64,000 bases of DNA, taken from assembly GCF_001620265.1 (NCBI RefSeq), contig NZ_CP012661.1:4353001-4417000 (forward strand), read 5' to 3'. This DNA comes from Frigidibacter mobilis. Lineage in GTDB: Bacteria > Pseudomonadota > Alphaproteobacteria > Rhodobacterales > Rhodobacteraceae. The position numbers and the translations under genes are program-made. Below the pieces are notes generated by a model, which was given only the letters and a program-made list of their open reading frames with translations, was not told the origin of the DNA and searched no databases. Positions 9,432 to 20,340 of this stretch are shown here, in pieces; position 1 is the stretch's first letter; the number at the start of each line of letters is the position of its first letter.

Positions 9432-11342
9432 TTTTACGAAGAACCGGTCTTCGGGCGGCGAAACGATTGGTGCACTTCTGGCGAAGAACGCGTCACTCCA
9501 CGGAAACGATATCGCCCTTCGCGAAAAAGAGCGCGGGATATGGAAAGAAACCACCTGGGCGGAATACGCCGATGAGGTGCTGGCCTGCGCGGCCGGACTT
9601 GAAAAAATCGGCGTGAAGCCGGGTAAAGCCGTGCTTATTCTGGGCGATAACCGTGCGCGGCTGTATGGTGGCATACTGGCTGTTTCGTTGCTGGGTGCCT
9701 ATGCAATGCCCGCTTATCCAGGCGCGACGCTTGAGGAACTCAGGCACTTTCTTGGCGAAGTCGAAATCGTCGCGGCGATCGCCGAGGATCAGGAACAGGT
9801 TGACAAGATCCTGGAACTGAAGGCCGCGGGCGCCGAGGGGATCGACCACATCATTTATGACGAAGCGCGGGGCCTTGGTTTCTATGAGGTCGAAGGGCTG
9901 ATGTCCTGGGATCACCTGATCGAAGTCGGTCAGCACGATCTGAATGAAGCCCCCGGCCTGCGCGAAGAACTCTATGGTCGGGCAACGCCCGCGATCCGGC
10001 CATTTTCATGCATTCGTCAGGGACAACGGGCAAGCCGAAAGGGATCGTTCTGAGTCAGAAGAACGTTCTTGCTGCGGCCAGGAACGGGCATGCAGCGGGC
10101 GCATTCGACGAAAACGAGGAGATCCTTGCGTACTTGCCGATGGCCTGGGTGGGAGACTACGCCATAACCGTTGCGGCGGCGCTGCTTTGGCGGTTCACCG
10201 TGAACGTGCCGGAGCGCCAGGAAACAGTCGTGCGCGACATGCGCGAGATCGCTCCGACCTTCTATCTGGCGGCGCCGAGAAGCTGGGACCAGATGCTGAC
10301 GACAATCCAGGTGGGTATCGAGAATTCGACCCCTTTCAAGAAATGGCTATACCATTTCTTCATGGATCGGGCCATCGCAGCTGAGACACGCAAGCTGAAC
10401 GGAAAAAGCGGTGGTATATTGGAGCCTTTGGGCAGGCTTTTGGGTGAGGTAATCGTTTTCGGTCCGATCAAGGACCAGTTCGGAATGAGCCGCCTCAAGA
10501 ACGCGTTCACCGGCGGCGAAGCGATCGGCGAAGACACCTTTGTTTTCTACCGAGCTCTTGGAATCAAGTTGCGCCAACTCTACGGCCAAACCGAAAACAG
10601 CGCGATCAATGCGATTCAGGCTCCGGGTGAAGTGCGCCTTCATACCGTTGGCAAACCCGCGCCGGGCGTCGAGGTGAAAATCGCCGAGGACGGGGAGATC
10701 CTGGTGCGCTCGGACAGCGTGTTTGAAGGGTACTTCAACAAACCCGAAGCGACCGCCGAAGCCCTTGAGGGCGGGTGGCTGCATACAGGTGATGCCGGGT
10801 ATCTGGAGGAAGATGGAAATCTGGTCGTTCTGGGGCGCGTCTCCGAGGTCATGCACACGGCCGGAGGCGAGCGTTATGTGCCAAACTACATCGAGAACCG
10901 GTTGAAATTCAGCCCTTACATTAAGGATGCGGCCGTAATAGGCGCCGGCCTTGACGAATTGACGGCCATGGTCTGCGTGGATTTCGAAGCGGTGGGCCAC
11001 TGGGCAGAGGTGAACGGCGTACCTTATGTGTCTTATGCCGATCTTTCTCAGCGTGAAGAGGTCGCGACGTTGCTTCGCGAGGCTTTCCAGCGGGTCAACA
11101 AGGTCGTCACAGAACCGTTGCGCCTGCAACGCTTTGTCAGTCTGCCGAAAGAATTCGACGCGGACGATGGTGAGATCACGCGAACCCGAAAACTGCGGCG
11201 GAAGGTCGTTCAGGAACGCTATGCCGACGTGATCGCAGCGCTCTACGACGGTTCAAAAGAGGTCCATGTCAGCGCGCAGGTGATTTACGAGACCGGGGAA
11301 GTGGGGAAGGTCGAAAGAATCCTTCCCATCAGGGAGGTATAA
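9424..11342 (+). CDS. Long-chain/branched acyl-CoA ligase, AMP-binding (one frame break near 9994)
   Basis: Activates a free carboxylic acid with ATP and CoA. The N-terminal half (IALREKERGIWKETTWAEYADEVL...GAYAMPAYPGATLEEL) is joined to the second half by restoring one G near 9994 (RATPADPAIFMHSSGTTGKPKG). The corrected protein is 639 aa. The P-loop HSSGTTGKPKG, the FTGGEAIGEDTF segment, LYGQTENS, and GWLHTGDAGYLEEDGNLVVLGR are the adenylate-forming family motifs in the right order. It is embedded between livG and livH, so the imported acid is probably thioesterified at once. Length and the TGDAGYLEEDG motif favour a long-chain-type ligase; chain length is inference. Confidence 0.9.
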
Positions 11343-12230
11343 ATGAACTGGGTTTTTCTAACAGAGCTTGCGGTCAACGGGGCGTTGACGGGTCTGCTAT
11401 ATTCGCTATTCGCCATCGGCCTTGTGCTGATCTACAAGGCATCCTCGGTTCCCAATCTGGCGCAAGGCGGACTGACAATGGCCGGGGCCTATGTGGTCCT
11501 CGCGTTGGCGCGCGACGTGGGCATGCCGCTTTGGGCCGCCATTCCGCTCGCCGCAGTCATCATGTTCGGCCTTGGGTTTGGTATTGAGCGTGTCGCTCTG
11601 CGCCGTCTCGCAGGTCGGCCGGTCGTCATGATCCTGATGCTGACACTTGGTCTCGACATTTTCCTGCGGGGTACGACGCTTGCGATCTGGGGCGGGACGT
11701 CGCGATCGATGGAGCTGGGCGTCAGCTATGATCCGCTGTTCCTGGGCGACATCTTCATCAGCCGCATCCATCTGGTTGGTGCCGGTGTTGCGCTCGGTCT
11801 GTTTGTCGCCTTCATGCTGTTTTTCCGAACCCGGACCGGGATCAAGTTGCGGGCGATCGCGGATGATTACATGGCTTCATGGTCGGTCGGTATCTCGGTT
11901 GAGCGCGGCGTTGGGTTGTCCTGGGCATTGGCATCTGTCGTTGCCGTCGCCGCTGGCGTCATCTGGGGTGAGATTCAGGGTGTCGATCAGGCGCTGTCGC
12001 TGTTGCTTCTCAAGGGTCTGACGGTTGCCGTTCTCGGTGGTCTCGACAGCATCCTGGGCGCGGTGATCGCGGGCATCATCCTGGGCGTCGTCGAAAACGT
12101 TGGCGCTGATTTCCTCGATCCGCTTGTCGGAGGCGGAAGCCGTGAGCTTATCGTCGCTGCCGTGCTCATTCTTACGGTCATGATCCGTCCGCACGGGCTG
12201 TTCGGTCGTCACGACATCGAAAGGGTGTAA
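11343..12230 (+). CDS. livH: Branched-chain-type ABC transporter permease LivH
   Basis: A 295-residue inner-membrane protein with about eight hydrophobic helices: GLLYSLFAIGLVLIYKASSVPNLAQGG, the LivH signature, then the conserved loop RTRTGIKLRAIADD and a final SRELIVAAVLILTVMIRPHGLFGR. It begins directly after the ligase stop with AGGGAGGT as ribosome site. Intact. Confidence 0.93.
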   Translation: MNWVFLTELAVNGALTGLLYSLFAIGLVLIYKASSVPNLAQGGLTMAGAYVVLALARDVGMPLWAAIPLAAVIMFGLGFGIERVALRRLAGRPVVMILMLTLGLDIFLRGTTLAIWGGTSRSMELGVSYDPLFLGDIFISRIHLVGAGVALGLFVAFMLFFRTRTGIKLRAIADDYMASWSVGISVERGVGLSWALASVVAVAAGVIWGEIQGVDQALSLLLLKGLTVAVLGGLDSILGAVIAGIILGVVENVGADFLDPLVGGGSRELIVAAVLILTVMIRPHGLFGRHDIERV

Positions 12231-12233
12231 GGC

Positions 12234-13307
12234 ATGTTTTATAGACTCTCCGGTGTACATCACGCCGACTATGTTTCGGACAGCCGTATCTTCAAGGTGC
12301 CTGCTGACAGGAATCTGACAGCATTCATCTTCTTGATTGGTCTTGCCGCGCCATTCATCATCCCGTCGCTTTATCTGAACAGCTACATGCTTCCGTGGCT
12401 GATCTGGACGGCCGCCGCGCTTGGACTGAACCTGGTGACAGGGTGGGCCGGCCAATTGCACTTGGGATATGCTGCGGTCATGGCCGTCGGAGCATATTCG
12501 GCGATCCATGCCGCGCGTTTCGGGGTGCCATGGGAATTCGCCCTGATCATTGGCGGGTTGACGTCATCTGTGATTGGCAGCCTGTTCGCTTTTGCCGCCT
12601 TGCGTGTCAAAGGGCTCTATCTCGCCCTTACGACTCTCGCTATGCAGTTCGTGATGGACTGGGTTCTGACCCACTCTCCGGCAATCTCGGGGGGCTCGCA
12701 CGCATCGCTCCAGTCACCGACATTGGCGCTGCTTGGACAAAAGATTACGTCTGACACTGGCTTTTACTATGTCGCCTTTGCTTGGTGCGTGTTGGTGACG
12801 ATGTTCATGCTCAACCTCAAGCGCACTGGGCTTGGCCGTGCCTTGGTCGCAGTGAGAGAAAAAGACTTTGCCGCCGCGATCTTGGGTGTGAACAGCTTCT
12901 ACTACAAGATTCTGGCCTTCGCGACTTCTTCTTTCATCGCGGGTGTCAGTGGTGCGTTGCTGGTCGCGACGTTCTTCTTTCTTGCTGCTCCCGAACAGTT
13001 CTCGGTTGCGGTTTCGATCCAGGTTCTTGCAATGGTGATCGTTGGCGGTCTTGGCAGTATCATCGGATCCTATTTCGGTGTTGCCCTGATCCTTCTTGTT
13101 CCCGGTCTGGTGAATGGTCTCGTCGTCGCGCTGAGCCAATGGCTTGGCGTGCAGATCGATGTTGAAACACTCGCTCACATCCCGAACGCAGTCTATGGCG
13201 CGCTCATCGTGATTATCCTTCTGATCGAACCACTCGGTTTGGGAAAGCTCTACGGCAACATCAGAGACTATCTGATGGTCTGGCCCTTCGATCAATTCAA
13301 GAAATAA
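12234..13307 (+). CDS. livM: Branched-chain-type ABC transporter permease LivM
   Basis: A 357-residue permease, partner of LivH. It has LNLVTGWAGQLHLGYAAVMAVGAY near residue 65, RVKGLYLALTTLAMQFV, the cytoplasmic RTGLGRALVAVREKDFAAAILGVN loop that contacts the ATPases, and AMVIVGGLGSIIGSYFG. It starts 3 bp after livH. Intact, with no frame problems. Confidence 0.93.
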   Translation: MFYRLSGVHHADYVSDSRIFKVPADRNLTAFIFLIGLAAPFIIPSLYLNSYMLPWLIWTAAALGLNLVTGWAGQLHLGYAAVMAVGAYSAIHAARFGVPWEFALIIGGLTSSVIGSLFAFAALRVKGLYLALTTLAMQFVMDWVLTHSPAISGGSHASLQSPTLALLGQKITSDTGFYYVAFAWCVLVTMFMLNLKRTGLGRALVAVREKDFAAAILGVNSFYYKILAFATSSFIAGVSGALLVATFFFLAAPEQFSVAVSIQVLAMVIVGGLGSIIGSYFGVALILLVPGLVNGLVVALSQWLGVQIDVETLAHIPNAVYGALIVIILLIEPLGLGKLYGNIRDYLMVWPFDQFKK

Positions 13308-13312
13308 GGGAA

Positions 13313-14127
13313 ATGCCGATGCAAGAACAAGTTGTAACCCAGAACATCTTGTCCATGAACAGCGTCGAAGTGCTGTACGACAATGTGATGCTGGCGATCA
13401 AAGGTGTTTCGGTCCAAGTCCCAAAGGGCGAGATGATCGCACTCTTGGATCGAACGGAGCGGGAAAAAGCACCACGTTGAAAGCGATCAGCGGTCTTTTG
13501 AAGGCTGAGCGCGGACGCATCAGCCGAGGTGAGATAACATTCCAGGGAACGGACATTACCGAAGCGCTCGCGCAAAAACGCGTCGAGATGGGCATCTGTC
13601 ATGTCATCGAAGGGCGACGGGTCTTCTAACACCTGACCCCCGACGAGAACCTGACCGCCGCCGCGCCGCGCGGAATGTCCCGATCAGCGCTGAATGCAGA
13701 AAAAGAAAAGATCTACGTCTATTTTCCGCGGCTTGCCGAACGCCGAAATTCGCAAGCAGGCTATTTGTCGGGTGGTGAGCAACAGATGCTTGCCATTGGG
13801 CGGGCCCTCGTGACCCAGCCGAAGTTGCTGATGCTCGATGAACCAAGTCTCGGGCTTGCTCCGTTCCTGGTCGAGGAAATCTTCGGGATCCTGCAAAAGA
13901 TCAACCGGGAAGAGGGCCTGTCCGTCCTGCTGGTGGAACAGAACGCACTGGCGGCTCTGGAAATCGTTTCGCAAGGGTACCTTATCGAGAACGGCCGCGT
14001 TGTCATGCACGGCACGGCCGAGGTGCTCAAATCCAACTCCGACATTCAGGAGTTCTATCTGGGCGGCGGAGAGACCGATTTTCACAACGTCAAGCACTAC
14101 AGCCGACGCAAACGTTGGCTGAGCTAA
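13313..14127 (+). pseudogene. livF: LivF-type ATPase with a frame break and a nonsense codon
   Basis: Second ATPase of the importer. From ATG 13313 it reads MQEQVVTQNILSMNSVEVLYDNVMLAIKGVSVQVPKGEMIALL, then needs one base restored near 13447 to give GSNGAGKSTTLKAI (Walker A). At 13629 the expected GAA (GRRVFEHLTPDENL) is TAA, a substitution rather than an indel. After it come YLSGGEQQMLAIGRAL, LLMLDEPSLGLAP and VLLVEQNALAALEI in frame. A nonsense change plus a frame break make this the most convincing true pseudogene of the operon, unless both are consensus errors. Loss of LivF would probably cripple the transporter. Confidence 0.82.
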
Positions 14128-14160
14128 CGTACTATTCGGAAACTGTTCAGGGAGGAACAA

Positions 14161-15398
14161 ATGAAGAAACTTACCAAAGCGTTGGCCGTATTATCAATGT
14201 TCGGCGGAGCAATGTTCGGCACCCAGACGCTGGCCGAGCCATTCAAGATCGGCATCTGCTACGATCTCAGCAAGGCCTATACCTTTGCCACGCCGCAGGT
14301 TGCCCAAGCGGCACAGGATCTCGCCAAACTGGTCAACATGAAGGGCGGCATCGGAGGAGAGCCGGTCGAGGTTATCGTGCGCGATCATGGGAACGAACCG
14401 CAGCGCGGGATCGAGTGCTACTCCAAGCTCAGCCGCGAGGGTGTATTCGTCTTCGATACCCTGTCCACTCCGGTCTCTCTGGCTATCCTGCCGCGGGCCA
14501 TGGAAGACGGGCGTATCCTGATGCAGTCACTTGTCGGCCGCGGCGATGCCGTTGACGGCACCGTTTTCGAATGGGTCTATCCGGTCGGACCGACCTATTG
14601 GGACAGGCGGCCAATGATGTTGCCTACATAAAGCAATTGCATGACGGCGACTTGTCGGACGTGAAGGTGGGGTTTGTGTATTTCGATTATCCTTTCGGAC
14701 AGGAGCCGATCGAGATTCTCAAAACCTTGTCCGAAAAAGAGGGTTTCAAGCTTGAGCTTTACCCTGTGCCACTGCCTGGCAGTGACCAGGCCGGTGTGTG
14801 GTCCAAGGTGCGCCGGGACAACCCGGATCATGTGATTGTCTGGATGCTGGGCGGTGCGCATGTGGTTGCGTCGAAGGAAATGCAGCGCAATCGCATCCCG
14901 ATGGACAAATACATTTCCGTCAACTGGCTGAACGAAGTCGATATCGCCAATATTGGCAACGAGGCCGCCAAGGGTATCAAGCGCGGTACCAATGTTGTGG
15001 GCGGTCAGAATGTCGCCCTGTATAAAGAGATCATGACCGAACTCTACGACAAGGGCGAGGGTTCCGGCCCGATTGAGAAGACCCAGGACGTTTTCTACAA
15101 CACTGGTCTGGCCATGTATTCAATCATGTTCGAAGCCGCGCGCAAGGCGGCAGAACTCGAAGGCCTTCCGATTACCGCAAAGTCCTACAAAGCGGGACTG
15201 GAGTCGCTTGAGGGATACGACGCGAACGGGCTGATGGCACCCATTACGGTGACGGCAGAAGATCATGGCGGCGGTGGCAAGACTCGGATCGAGATGTGGG
15301 ACGGGGCGGCTTGGGTGCCACAAACCGACTGGATCTCTGAATACACCGACGTCGTGTGGGACGTGGTTAAGGACAGTTCCTCAAAATACGAGCAGTGA
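14161..15398 (+). CDS. Periplasmic substrate-binding protein of the ABC importer, copy 1 (one frame break)
   Basis: LivK-like type I periplasmic binding protein with an N-terminal signal peptide (MKKLTKALAVLSMFGGAMFG, cleavage after TLA). It continues EPFKIGICYDLSKAYTFATPQVAQAAQDLAKLVNMKGGIGGEPVEVIVRDHGNEPQRGIECY. Near 14600 one G appears missing in TGGGGACAG; the frame resumes GQAANDVAYIKQLHDGDLSDVKVGFVYFDYPFGQEPIEIL. Corrected length 412 aa. It closely resembles the next gene along its whole length, so the pair arose by duplication. The ligand is not an ordinary amino acid by context and is presumably the acid activated by the neighbouring ligase. Confidence 0.87.
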
Positions 15399-15494
15399 AA
15401 GACTGGTAGCAGGAAGGGTGACGCTACGCGGGCGGCAGCGGCGCTTACGAAACGGTATCATCGCCCTAAACCCAAGCAATGGGAGAGAGAAAAC

Positions 15495-16744
15495 ATGAAA
15501 GTCAAACAGCACATCAAGACAGTGGCCCTTGCTACTGCGCTGGCAGCAAGCGCGACTGTGGCCGCAGCGCAGGACAAGGAGCCGATCCGCTTCGGACTCT
15601 GCTTCGACCTCAGTAAATCGTACACGTTCATTTCGCCGCAGGTGGCCCAGGCCGCCCAGGACCTGACGATGTACACCAACGAAAATGGCGGTATCGAAGG
15701 TCATCCGGTTGAAGTCATCATTCGCGACCACGGCAACGAACCGCAGCGTGGCGTGGAATGCTACGAGCAGCTCAAGCGCGAAGGCGTTTTCCTTTTCAAT
15801 TTTCTGTCCACGCCTGTCACGAACGCGGTTCTGCCGCGTGCCATGAAGGACGGCAACGTACTGATGCAGTCTTTCGTTGGCCGCGGTGACGCGGTGGACG
15901 GCGAAGTGTTCGAATGGGTTTTCCCGGTCGGTCCGACGTACTGGCAGCAGGCGGCAAATGACGTTGCCTTCATCAAGGGCCAGATGGGCGGTGACTTGAG
16001 CAAGGCGAAGATCGGGTTCATCTATCTGGATTATCCCTTTGGCCAGGAACCGATCGAGATCCTGAAAACGCTTTCCGAAAAGGAAGGGTTCGAGTTGGAG
16101 CTGTATCCCGTACCGCTTCCCGGGTCGGATCAAGCCGGCGCATGGAGCAATATCCGCCGCGACAAGCCTGACTATGTGATCAGCTGGCTTCTGGCGGGTG
16201 GCCATGTGGTCGCCTCGAAAGAAATGCGTCGTAACCGTTTCCCGATCGACCGCTATCTTTCGGTGAACTGGCTGAACGAAGTCGATATCGCCAACATCGG
16301 CGCGGAAGAGGCGAAAGGCATCCTGCGCGGGACCAACGTGGCCGGTGGCCAGGAAGTTCCGATCGTAAAGACGATGCTGGACACCTACTATGCCAATGGC
16401 AAGGGCAGCGGACCCGAGAACCTGGTGCGAGACGTGTACTACAACACGGGCATGGCGATCTACTCGGCCGGTTTTGAAGCTGCGCGTATCGCGATTACCG
16501 AAAACGGTTGGCCGATCACACCGGAAAACATGAAGAATGCCTATGAATCGATCGAGAACTTCGATGGAAACGGCATCATGGCCCGGTTACAGTGACCGAC
16601 AAAGACCACGGTGGTGGCGGCAAGACCCGGGTCGAGCAGTGGAATGGCGAAACCTGGGTTCCGCTGACCGACTGGAGCGCCGACTATCTCGACGTTGTGT
16701 GGGATGTCATCAAGCACAGCTCCGCGACGTTCAAAGTCGAATAA
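15495..16744 (+). CDS. Periplasmic substrate-binding protein, copy 2 (frame break near the end)
   Basis: Paralogue of the preceding gene: signal peptide MKVKQHIKTVALATALAASATVAA, then a mature protein sharing long identical runs (DLSKSYTF.SPQVAQAAQDL, VIIRDHGNEPQRGVECY, LDYPFGQEPIEILKTLSEKEGF). One C is apparently lost near 16581 (NGIMAPVTVTDKDHGGGGKTRVEQW once restored), moving the stop to 16742-16744; corrected length 416 aa. A ribosome site GGGAGAGAG precedes ATG 15495. Two binding proteins for one permease pair suggests two related ligands or a recent duplication. Confidence 0.88.
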
Positions 16745-16823
16745 GACTGAGCTTCCCCGCGGCAACCATGTCGCGGGGAACCTTTCCGCAGTTGGATTGT
16801 CCCGAGAAAGCGAAGCAGGTATC

Positions 16824-17600
16824 ATGAACCCCATTGACGTGAAGATCGAAGACGGAATTGCGACCGTCTGTATCAACCGGCCCGAACGTAAAAACGCGCT
16901 TTCTGTGGCGGCTACGAACGGGCTGACCGACGCTTGGGAGAAGATCGAGGCGGACGACAGCGTTCGCGTGGCCATTCTGACTTCGGCCGATTGCGGCGTA
17001 TTCAGCGCCGGACTGGATCTGAAGGAAGCCACACAAATCGCACGCGACGAGGGTGTCGATATTCTGACCAAGATGCGCGACCCGTTTCACGAGACCATGC
17101 GCGCCTGCAAGAAACCGATCATCGCGGCGATGACCGGGTCTCTGATGGCGGGCGGAATGATGCTGACCTTGAATTGCGATCTACGGGTTGGTCTCAAGGG
17201 GACCAAGGTCGGTATCACCGAGGTAAAGATCGGTCGTGGATCGCCCTGGGCATCGCCGGCACTGTCCATGCTGCCGCAGCCCATCCTTATGGAAATCGTT
17301 CTGACCGGCGACTTGATGCCGATCGAGCGCCTGCACGAATACGGGTTCACCAACTATATCGAAGACACTCCCGATGCTGTCCGCGCACGGGCCTTCAACC
17401 TTGCCAAACGCATTGCCAGCGCGGCCCCGCTTTCGGTGATTGCGGCCAAAGGCGGCGTTCGCGCGACCATGGACCTGGGCTGTGCGGGTGGCCTGAAAGA
17501 GGGCAAGCGCCTGCACGAGGTGGTTTACGCCAGCAACGACGCGATTGAAGGCCCAAAGGCCTTTGCTGAAAAGCGAGCACCCGTCTGGACCGGGACCTGA
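16824..17600 (+). CDS. Enoyl-CoA hydratase/isomerase (crotonase) family protein
   Basis: A 258-residue crotonase-fold enzyme, normally adding water across, or shifting, an acyl-CoA double bond. The oxyanion-hole segments are FSAGLDLKEA and GSLMAGGMMLTLNCDLRV; a conserved Glu is in ITEVKIGRG. I place the start at ATG 16824; the open frame extends upstream but only across the end of the preceding binding-protein gene. Co-directional with the transporter genes and 11 bp from the next crotonase. Reaction (hydratase, isomerase or hydrolase) not resolved. Confidence 0.88.
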   Translation: MNPIDVKIEDGIATVCINRPERKNALSVAATNGLTDAWEKIEADDSVRVAILTSADCGVFSAGLDLKEATQIARDEGVDILTKMRDPFHETMRACKKPIIAAMTGSLMAGGMMLTLNCDLRVGLKGTKVGITEVKIGRGSPWASPALSMLPQPILMEIVLTGDLMPIERLHEYGFTNYIEDTPDAVRARAFNLAKRIASAAPLSVIAAKGGVRATMDLGCAGGLKEGKRLHEVVYASNDAIEGPKAFAEKRAPVWTGT

Positions 17601-17611
17601 TGGAGACTTGA

Positions 17612-18394
17612 ATGACTGAGCTTATTCGCCTGGACAGGGAAGGCCCTGTCGGAATCCTGCGTTTTCTTCAGCCGACAAAACGCAACCCTTACAGCATCGG
17701 GTTCGTCGAAGAACTGGTGGCGCTCCTGCGCGAAGCCGAACGGGACGCTACGATCCGTGCCGTTGTCATGACCGGCGGCGATCATTTCAGCAGCGGCGGC
17801 GATCTTGTCGGGTTTCAGTCCGAGATCGCCAAAGGCGCGCGGGCGACGTCGGAAATGGTGGACCTGGTTCACGATGGCGGACGCGCGGCCTATCTGTTTC
17901 GCAAACCTCTGATTTCCGCGGTATGCGGCGTGGCTTTTGGCGCGGGCCTCAGCCTGGCCTTGTCGGCGGACATTGTCGTTGCCGCCGAAGATGCCCGGCT
18001 GTGCGAAGTATTTGCACGCGTCGGCGGTTGTCCCGACACGGGATCAAGCTGGCTGCTTCAGCAGCGCGCCGGTGCGGGCGTGGCCCGGATGCTTGTGCTC
18101 ACGGGCCGTGAAATCGACGGGCGCGCCGCCAGAGACCTGCGCGTTGTCGAAGAATGCGTGCCGGCCAACCAGGTCGAGGGACGGGCGCTGGAAATTGCCC
18201 GCGAGATTGCAACGCATCCGGTGTTTGGCGTTCAGACCGCCAAGCGTGTGATGCGCGCCGCAGCCGAGTGCAGCTATCTCGAGGCGCTGGACATCGAGCG
18301 CGATGCCCAAAGTGTTTTGCTGTGCGCGCATGACTTTCCCGAGGCCATGAAAGCTTTCTCGGAAAAAAGAACTCCAGAATTCCAAGACCGTTAG
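17612..18394 (+). CDS. Enoyl-CoA hydratase/isomerase, PaaG-like
   Basis: A 260-residue crotonase-family protein. [10 protein letters not shown] and [44 protein letters not shown] match the PaaG/isomerase branch (cf. PDTGGSW in that group), followed by [10 protein letters not shown] at the C-terminus. It probably isomerises or hydrates an unsaturated acyl-CoA of this pathway. It sits between the first crotonase and etfBA in one apparent operon. Intact. Confidence 0.88.
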   Translation: MTELIRLDREGPVGILRFLQPTKRNPYSIGFVEELVALLREAERDATIRAVVMTGGDHFSSGGDLVGFQSEIAKGARATSEMVDLVHDGGRAAYLFRKPLISAVCGVAFGAGLSLALSADIVVAAEDARLCEVFARVGGCPDTGSSWLLQQRAGAGVARMLVLTGREIDGRAARDLRVVEECVPANQVEGRALEIAREIATHPVFGVQTAKRVMRAAAECSYLEALDIERDAQSVLLCAHDFPEAMKAFSEKRTPEFQDR

Positions 18395-18434
18395 ATCGGT
18401 CGAAACCATATCGCAAAACTCAAGGAGACCGTGG

Positions 18435-19193
18435 ATGAAGGTGCTCGTACCTGTCAAGCGCGTGATCGACTACAACGTGAAGGTTCGTGTTAAAGCGGAC
18501 GGAAGCGGCGTCGATCTCGCCAACGTGAAGATGTCGATGAACCCCTTTGACGAAATCGCTGTCGAAGAAGCCATCCGCCTGAAGGAAGCCGGTAAGGCCG
18601 AGGAGGTCGTTGCGGTCTCGATCGGCGTGAAACAGGCCCAGGAAACCCTGCGCACCGCCCTGGCCATGGGTGCAGACCGCGCGATCCTGGTTGTCGCTGC
18701 CGATGACGTGCACACCGACATCGAACCCTTGGCCGTTGCCAAAATCCTCGCCAAGATCGTCGAGGAAGAGCGGCCCGGTCTGGTTCTGGCGGGCAAGCAG
18801 GCGATCGACAATGACATGAACGCCACCGGTCAGATGCTGTCGGCGCTGCTAGGCTGGTCCCAGGCGACCTTTGCCTCTGAACTGGAGATCGACGCCGACA
18901 CCGCTAGGGTCACCCGCGAAGTTGACGGCGGTCTGCAGACCATTTCCGTGAAGATGCCCGCCATCGTCACCGTGGACCTGCGCCTGAACGAGCCGCGCTA
19001 TGCCTCGTTGCCGAACATCATGAAGGCCAAGAAAAAGCCGCTGGACGAGAAAACCGCCGCCGATTACGGCGTCGATGTCTCTCCGCGCCTTGAAGTGGTC
19101 TCCACCAAGGAGCCCGAAGCGCGCTCGGCCGGTATCATCGTGGGTTCGGTCGACGAGCTGGTTGCGAAACTCAAAGAAGCGGGGGCTGTGTAA
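18435..19193 (+). CDS. etfB: Electron transfer flavoprotein beta subunit
   Basis: A 252-residue ETF-beta, the AMP-binding half of the heterodimer that takes electrons from acyl-CoA dehydrogenases to ETF:ubiquinone oxidoreductase. Starts [20 protein letters not shown]; the signature [18 protein letters not shown] is near residue 190. An AAGGAGACCG ribosome site precedes the ATG. It overlaps etfA at GTGTAATG. A dedicated ETF in the cluster fits its many acyl-CoA dehydrogenases. Confidence 0.96.
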   Translation: MKVLVPVKRVIDYNVKVRVKADGSGVDLANVKMSMNPFDEIAVEEAIRLKEAGKAEEVVAVSIGVKQAQETLRTALAMGADRAILVVAADDVHTDIEPLAVAKILAKIVEEERPGLVLAGKQAIDNDMNATGQMLSALLGWSQATFASELEIDADTARVTREVDGGLQTISVKMPAIVTVDLRLNEPRYASLPNIMKAKKKPLDEKTAADYGVDVSPRLEVVSTKEPEARSAGIIVGSVDELVAKLKEAGAV

Positions 19194-20119
19194 TGGCTGT
19201 ACTTCTCCTTGCCGAAGTGACCAATGGCGAATTGGCGATGGACGCCACCGCCAAGGCCGTGACCGCCGCCAGGGTGATCGGCGATGTGACCGTTCTGTGC
19301 GCGGGCGCTTCCGCCGCGGCGGCCGGTGACGCCGCCGCCACAATTGACGGTGTGGCCAAGGTGCTGGTCGCCGAAGATGCCAGCCTCGGCCATCGGCTGG
19401 CGGAGCCGACCGCGGCTCTGATCGTCAGCTTGGCAGACGGGTTTGAACATATCGTTGCGCCCGCCACCACCGACGCCAAGAATGTCATGCCGCGTGTTGC
19501 CGCGCTGCTGGACGTGATGGTCTTGTCGGATGTCTCTGGAGTTGTGGACGGGTCGACCTTTGAACGCCCGATCTATGCCGGCAACGCCGTGCAGACGGTC
19601 AAGTCCAAAGATGCCAAGAAGGTGATCACCTTCCGGACTTCGACCTTTGGCGCGGCCGGAACGGGCGGTTCCGCCCCGGTCGAAACCGTGGGCGCGGTGG
19701 ACAATCCGGGCCTGTCCGAATGGCTCGAAGACAAGGTCGCCGCAAGCGACCGCCCCGAGCTGACCTCGGCCGGCATCGTGGTGTCGGGCGGCCGTGGCGT
19801 TGGTTCCGAGAAAGACTTCAAGATCATCGAAGCGCTGGCCGACAAGCTGGGCGCGGCGGTCGGCGCCTCCCGCGCTGCGGTCGATTCGGGCTATGCGCCG
19901 AACGACTGGCAGGTGGGTCAGACCGGCAAGGTCGTGGCACCGGATCTGTACATCGCCGCCGGCATATCGGGCGCGATCCAGCACTTGGCCGGGATGAAGG
20001 ACAGCAAGATCATCGTCGCGATCAACAAGGACGAAGAAGCCCCGATCTTCCAGGTCGCCGACTTCGGACTGGTCGCCGACCTGTTCCAGGCCGTCCCCGA
20101 ACTGACCGAGAAGCTGTAA
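19193..20119 (+). CDS. etfA: Electron transfer flavoprotein alpha subunit
   Basis: A 308-residue ETF-alpha, the FAD-binding half. The C-terminal FAD domain is clear: [102 protein letters not shown]. Intact, and followed 30 bp later by a strong intrinsic terminator that closes the transporter-ETF unit. Confidence 0.96.
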   Translation: MAVLLLAEVTNGELAMDATAKAVTAARVIGDVTVLCAGASAAAAGDAAATIDGVAKVLVAEDASLGHRLAEPTAALIVSLADGFEHIVAPATTDAKNVMPRVAALLDVMVLSDVSGVVDGSTFERPIYAGNAVQTVKSKDAKKVITFRTSTFGAAGTGGSAPVETVGAVDNPGLSEWLEDKVAASDRPELTSAGIVVSGGRGVGSEKDFKIIEALADKLGAAVGASRAAVDSGYAPNDWQVGQTGKVVAPDLYIAAGISGAIQHLAGMKDSKIIVAINKDEEAPIFQVADFGLVADLFQAVPELTEKL

Positions 20120-20149
20120 GGGCCACGGCCCAACCTGCCAAAACGCATC

Positions 20150-20181
20150 AAAGGCCCGCCGAGCCCCCGGCGGGCCTTTTT
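20150..20181 (+). terminator. Rho-independent terminator after etfA
   Basis: A perfect 12-bp stem (AAAGGCCCGCCG / CGGCGGGCCTTT) with a 6-base loop and a T run. It ends the operon that appears to start at the operator near 7679. Confidence 0.92.
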
Positions 20182-20285
20182 GGTACGAGCCGAATGGGCG
20201 GCGAGCGGATCGGACGGACCAGGATGCGTGCGGTCCTAAGCCTTGTGACGCCTCGTCAGAACGGCTCCGGTTCATTGTCAAGAAG

Positions 20286-20301
20286 CAAAACACTTGTTAG
20301 A
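20286..20301. promoter_or_regulatory. Predicted TetR operator with overlapping promoter, site 3
   Basis: CAAAACACTTGTTAGA keeps the right half of the consensus perfectly (12 of 16 overall). It overlaps TTGTCA-17 bp-TAGATT, the same geometry as site 2, 40 bp upstream of the acyl-CoA dehydrogenase gene. Confidence 0.65.
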
Positions 20302-20340
20302 TTTTGGCTCAACACAAGCTTGAATCGATAGGAATAATTC

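Noticed and set aside
16695..16823. N-terminal extension of the enoyl-CoA hydratase open frame
   Set aside because: It overlaps the real C-terminus of the second binding protein, and the crotonase homology starts at ATG 16824.
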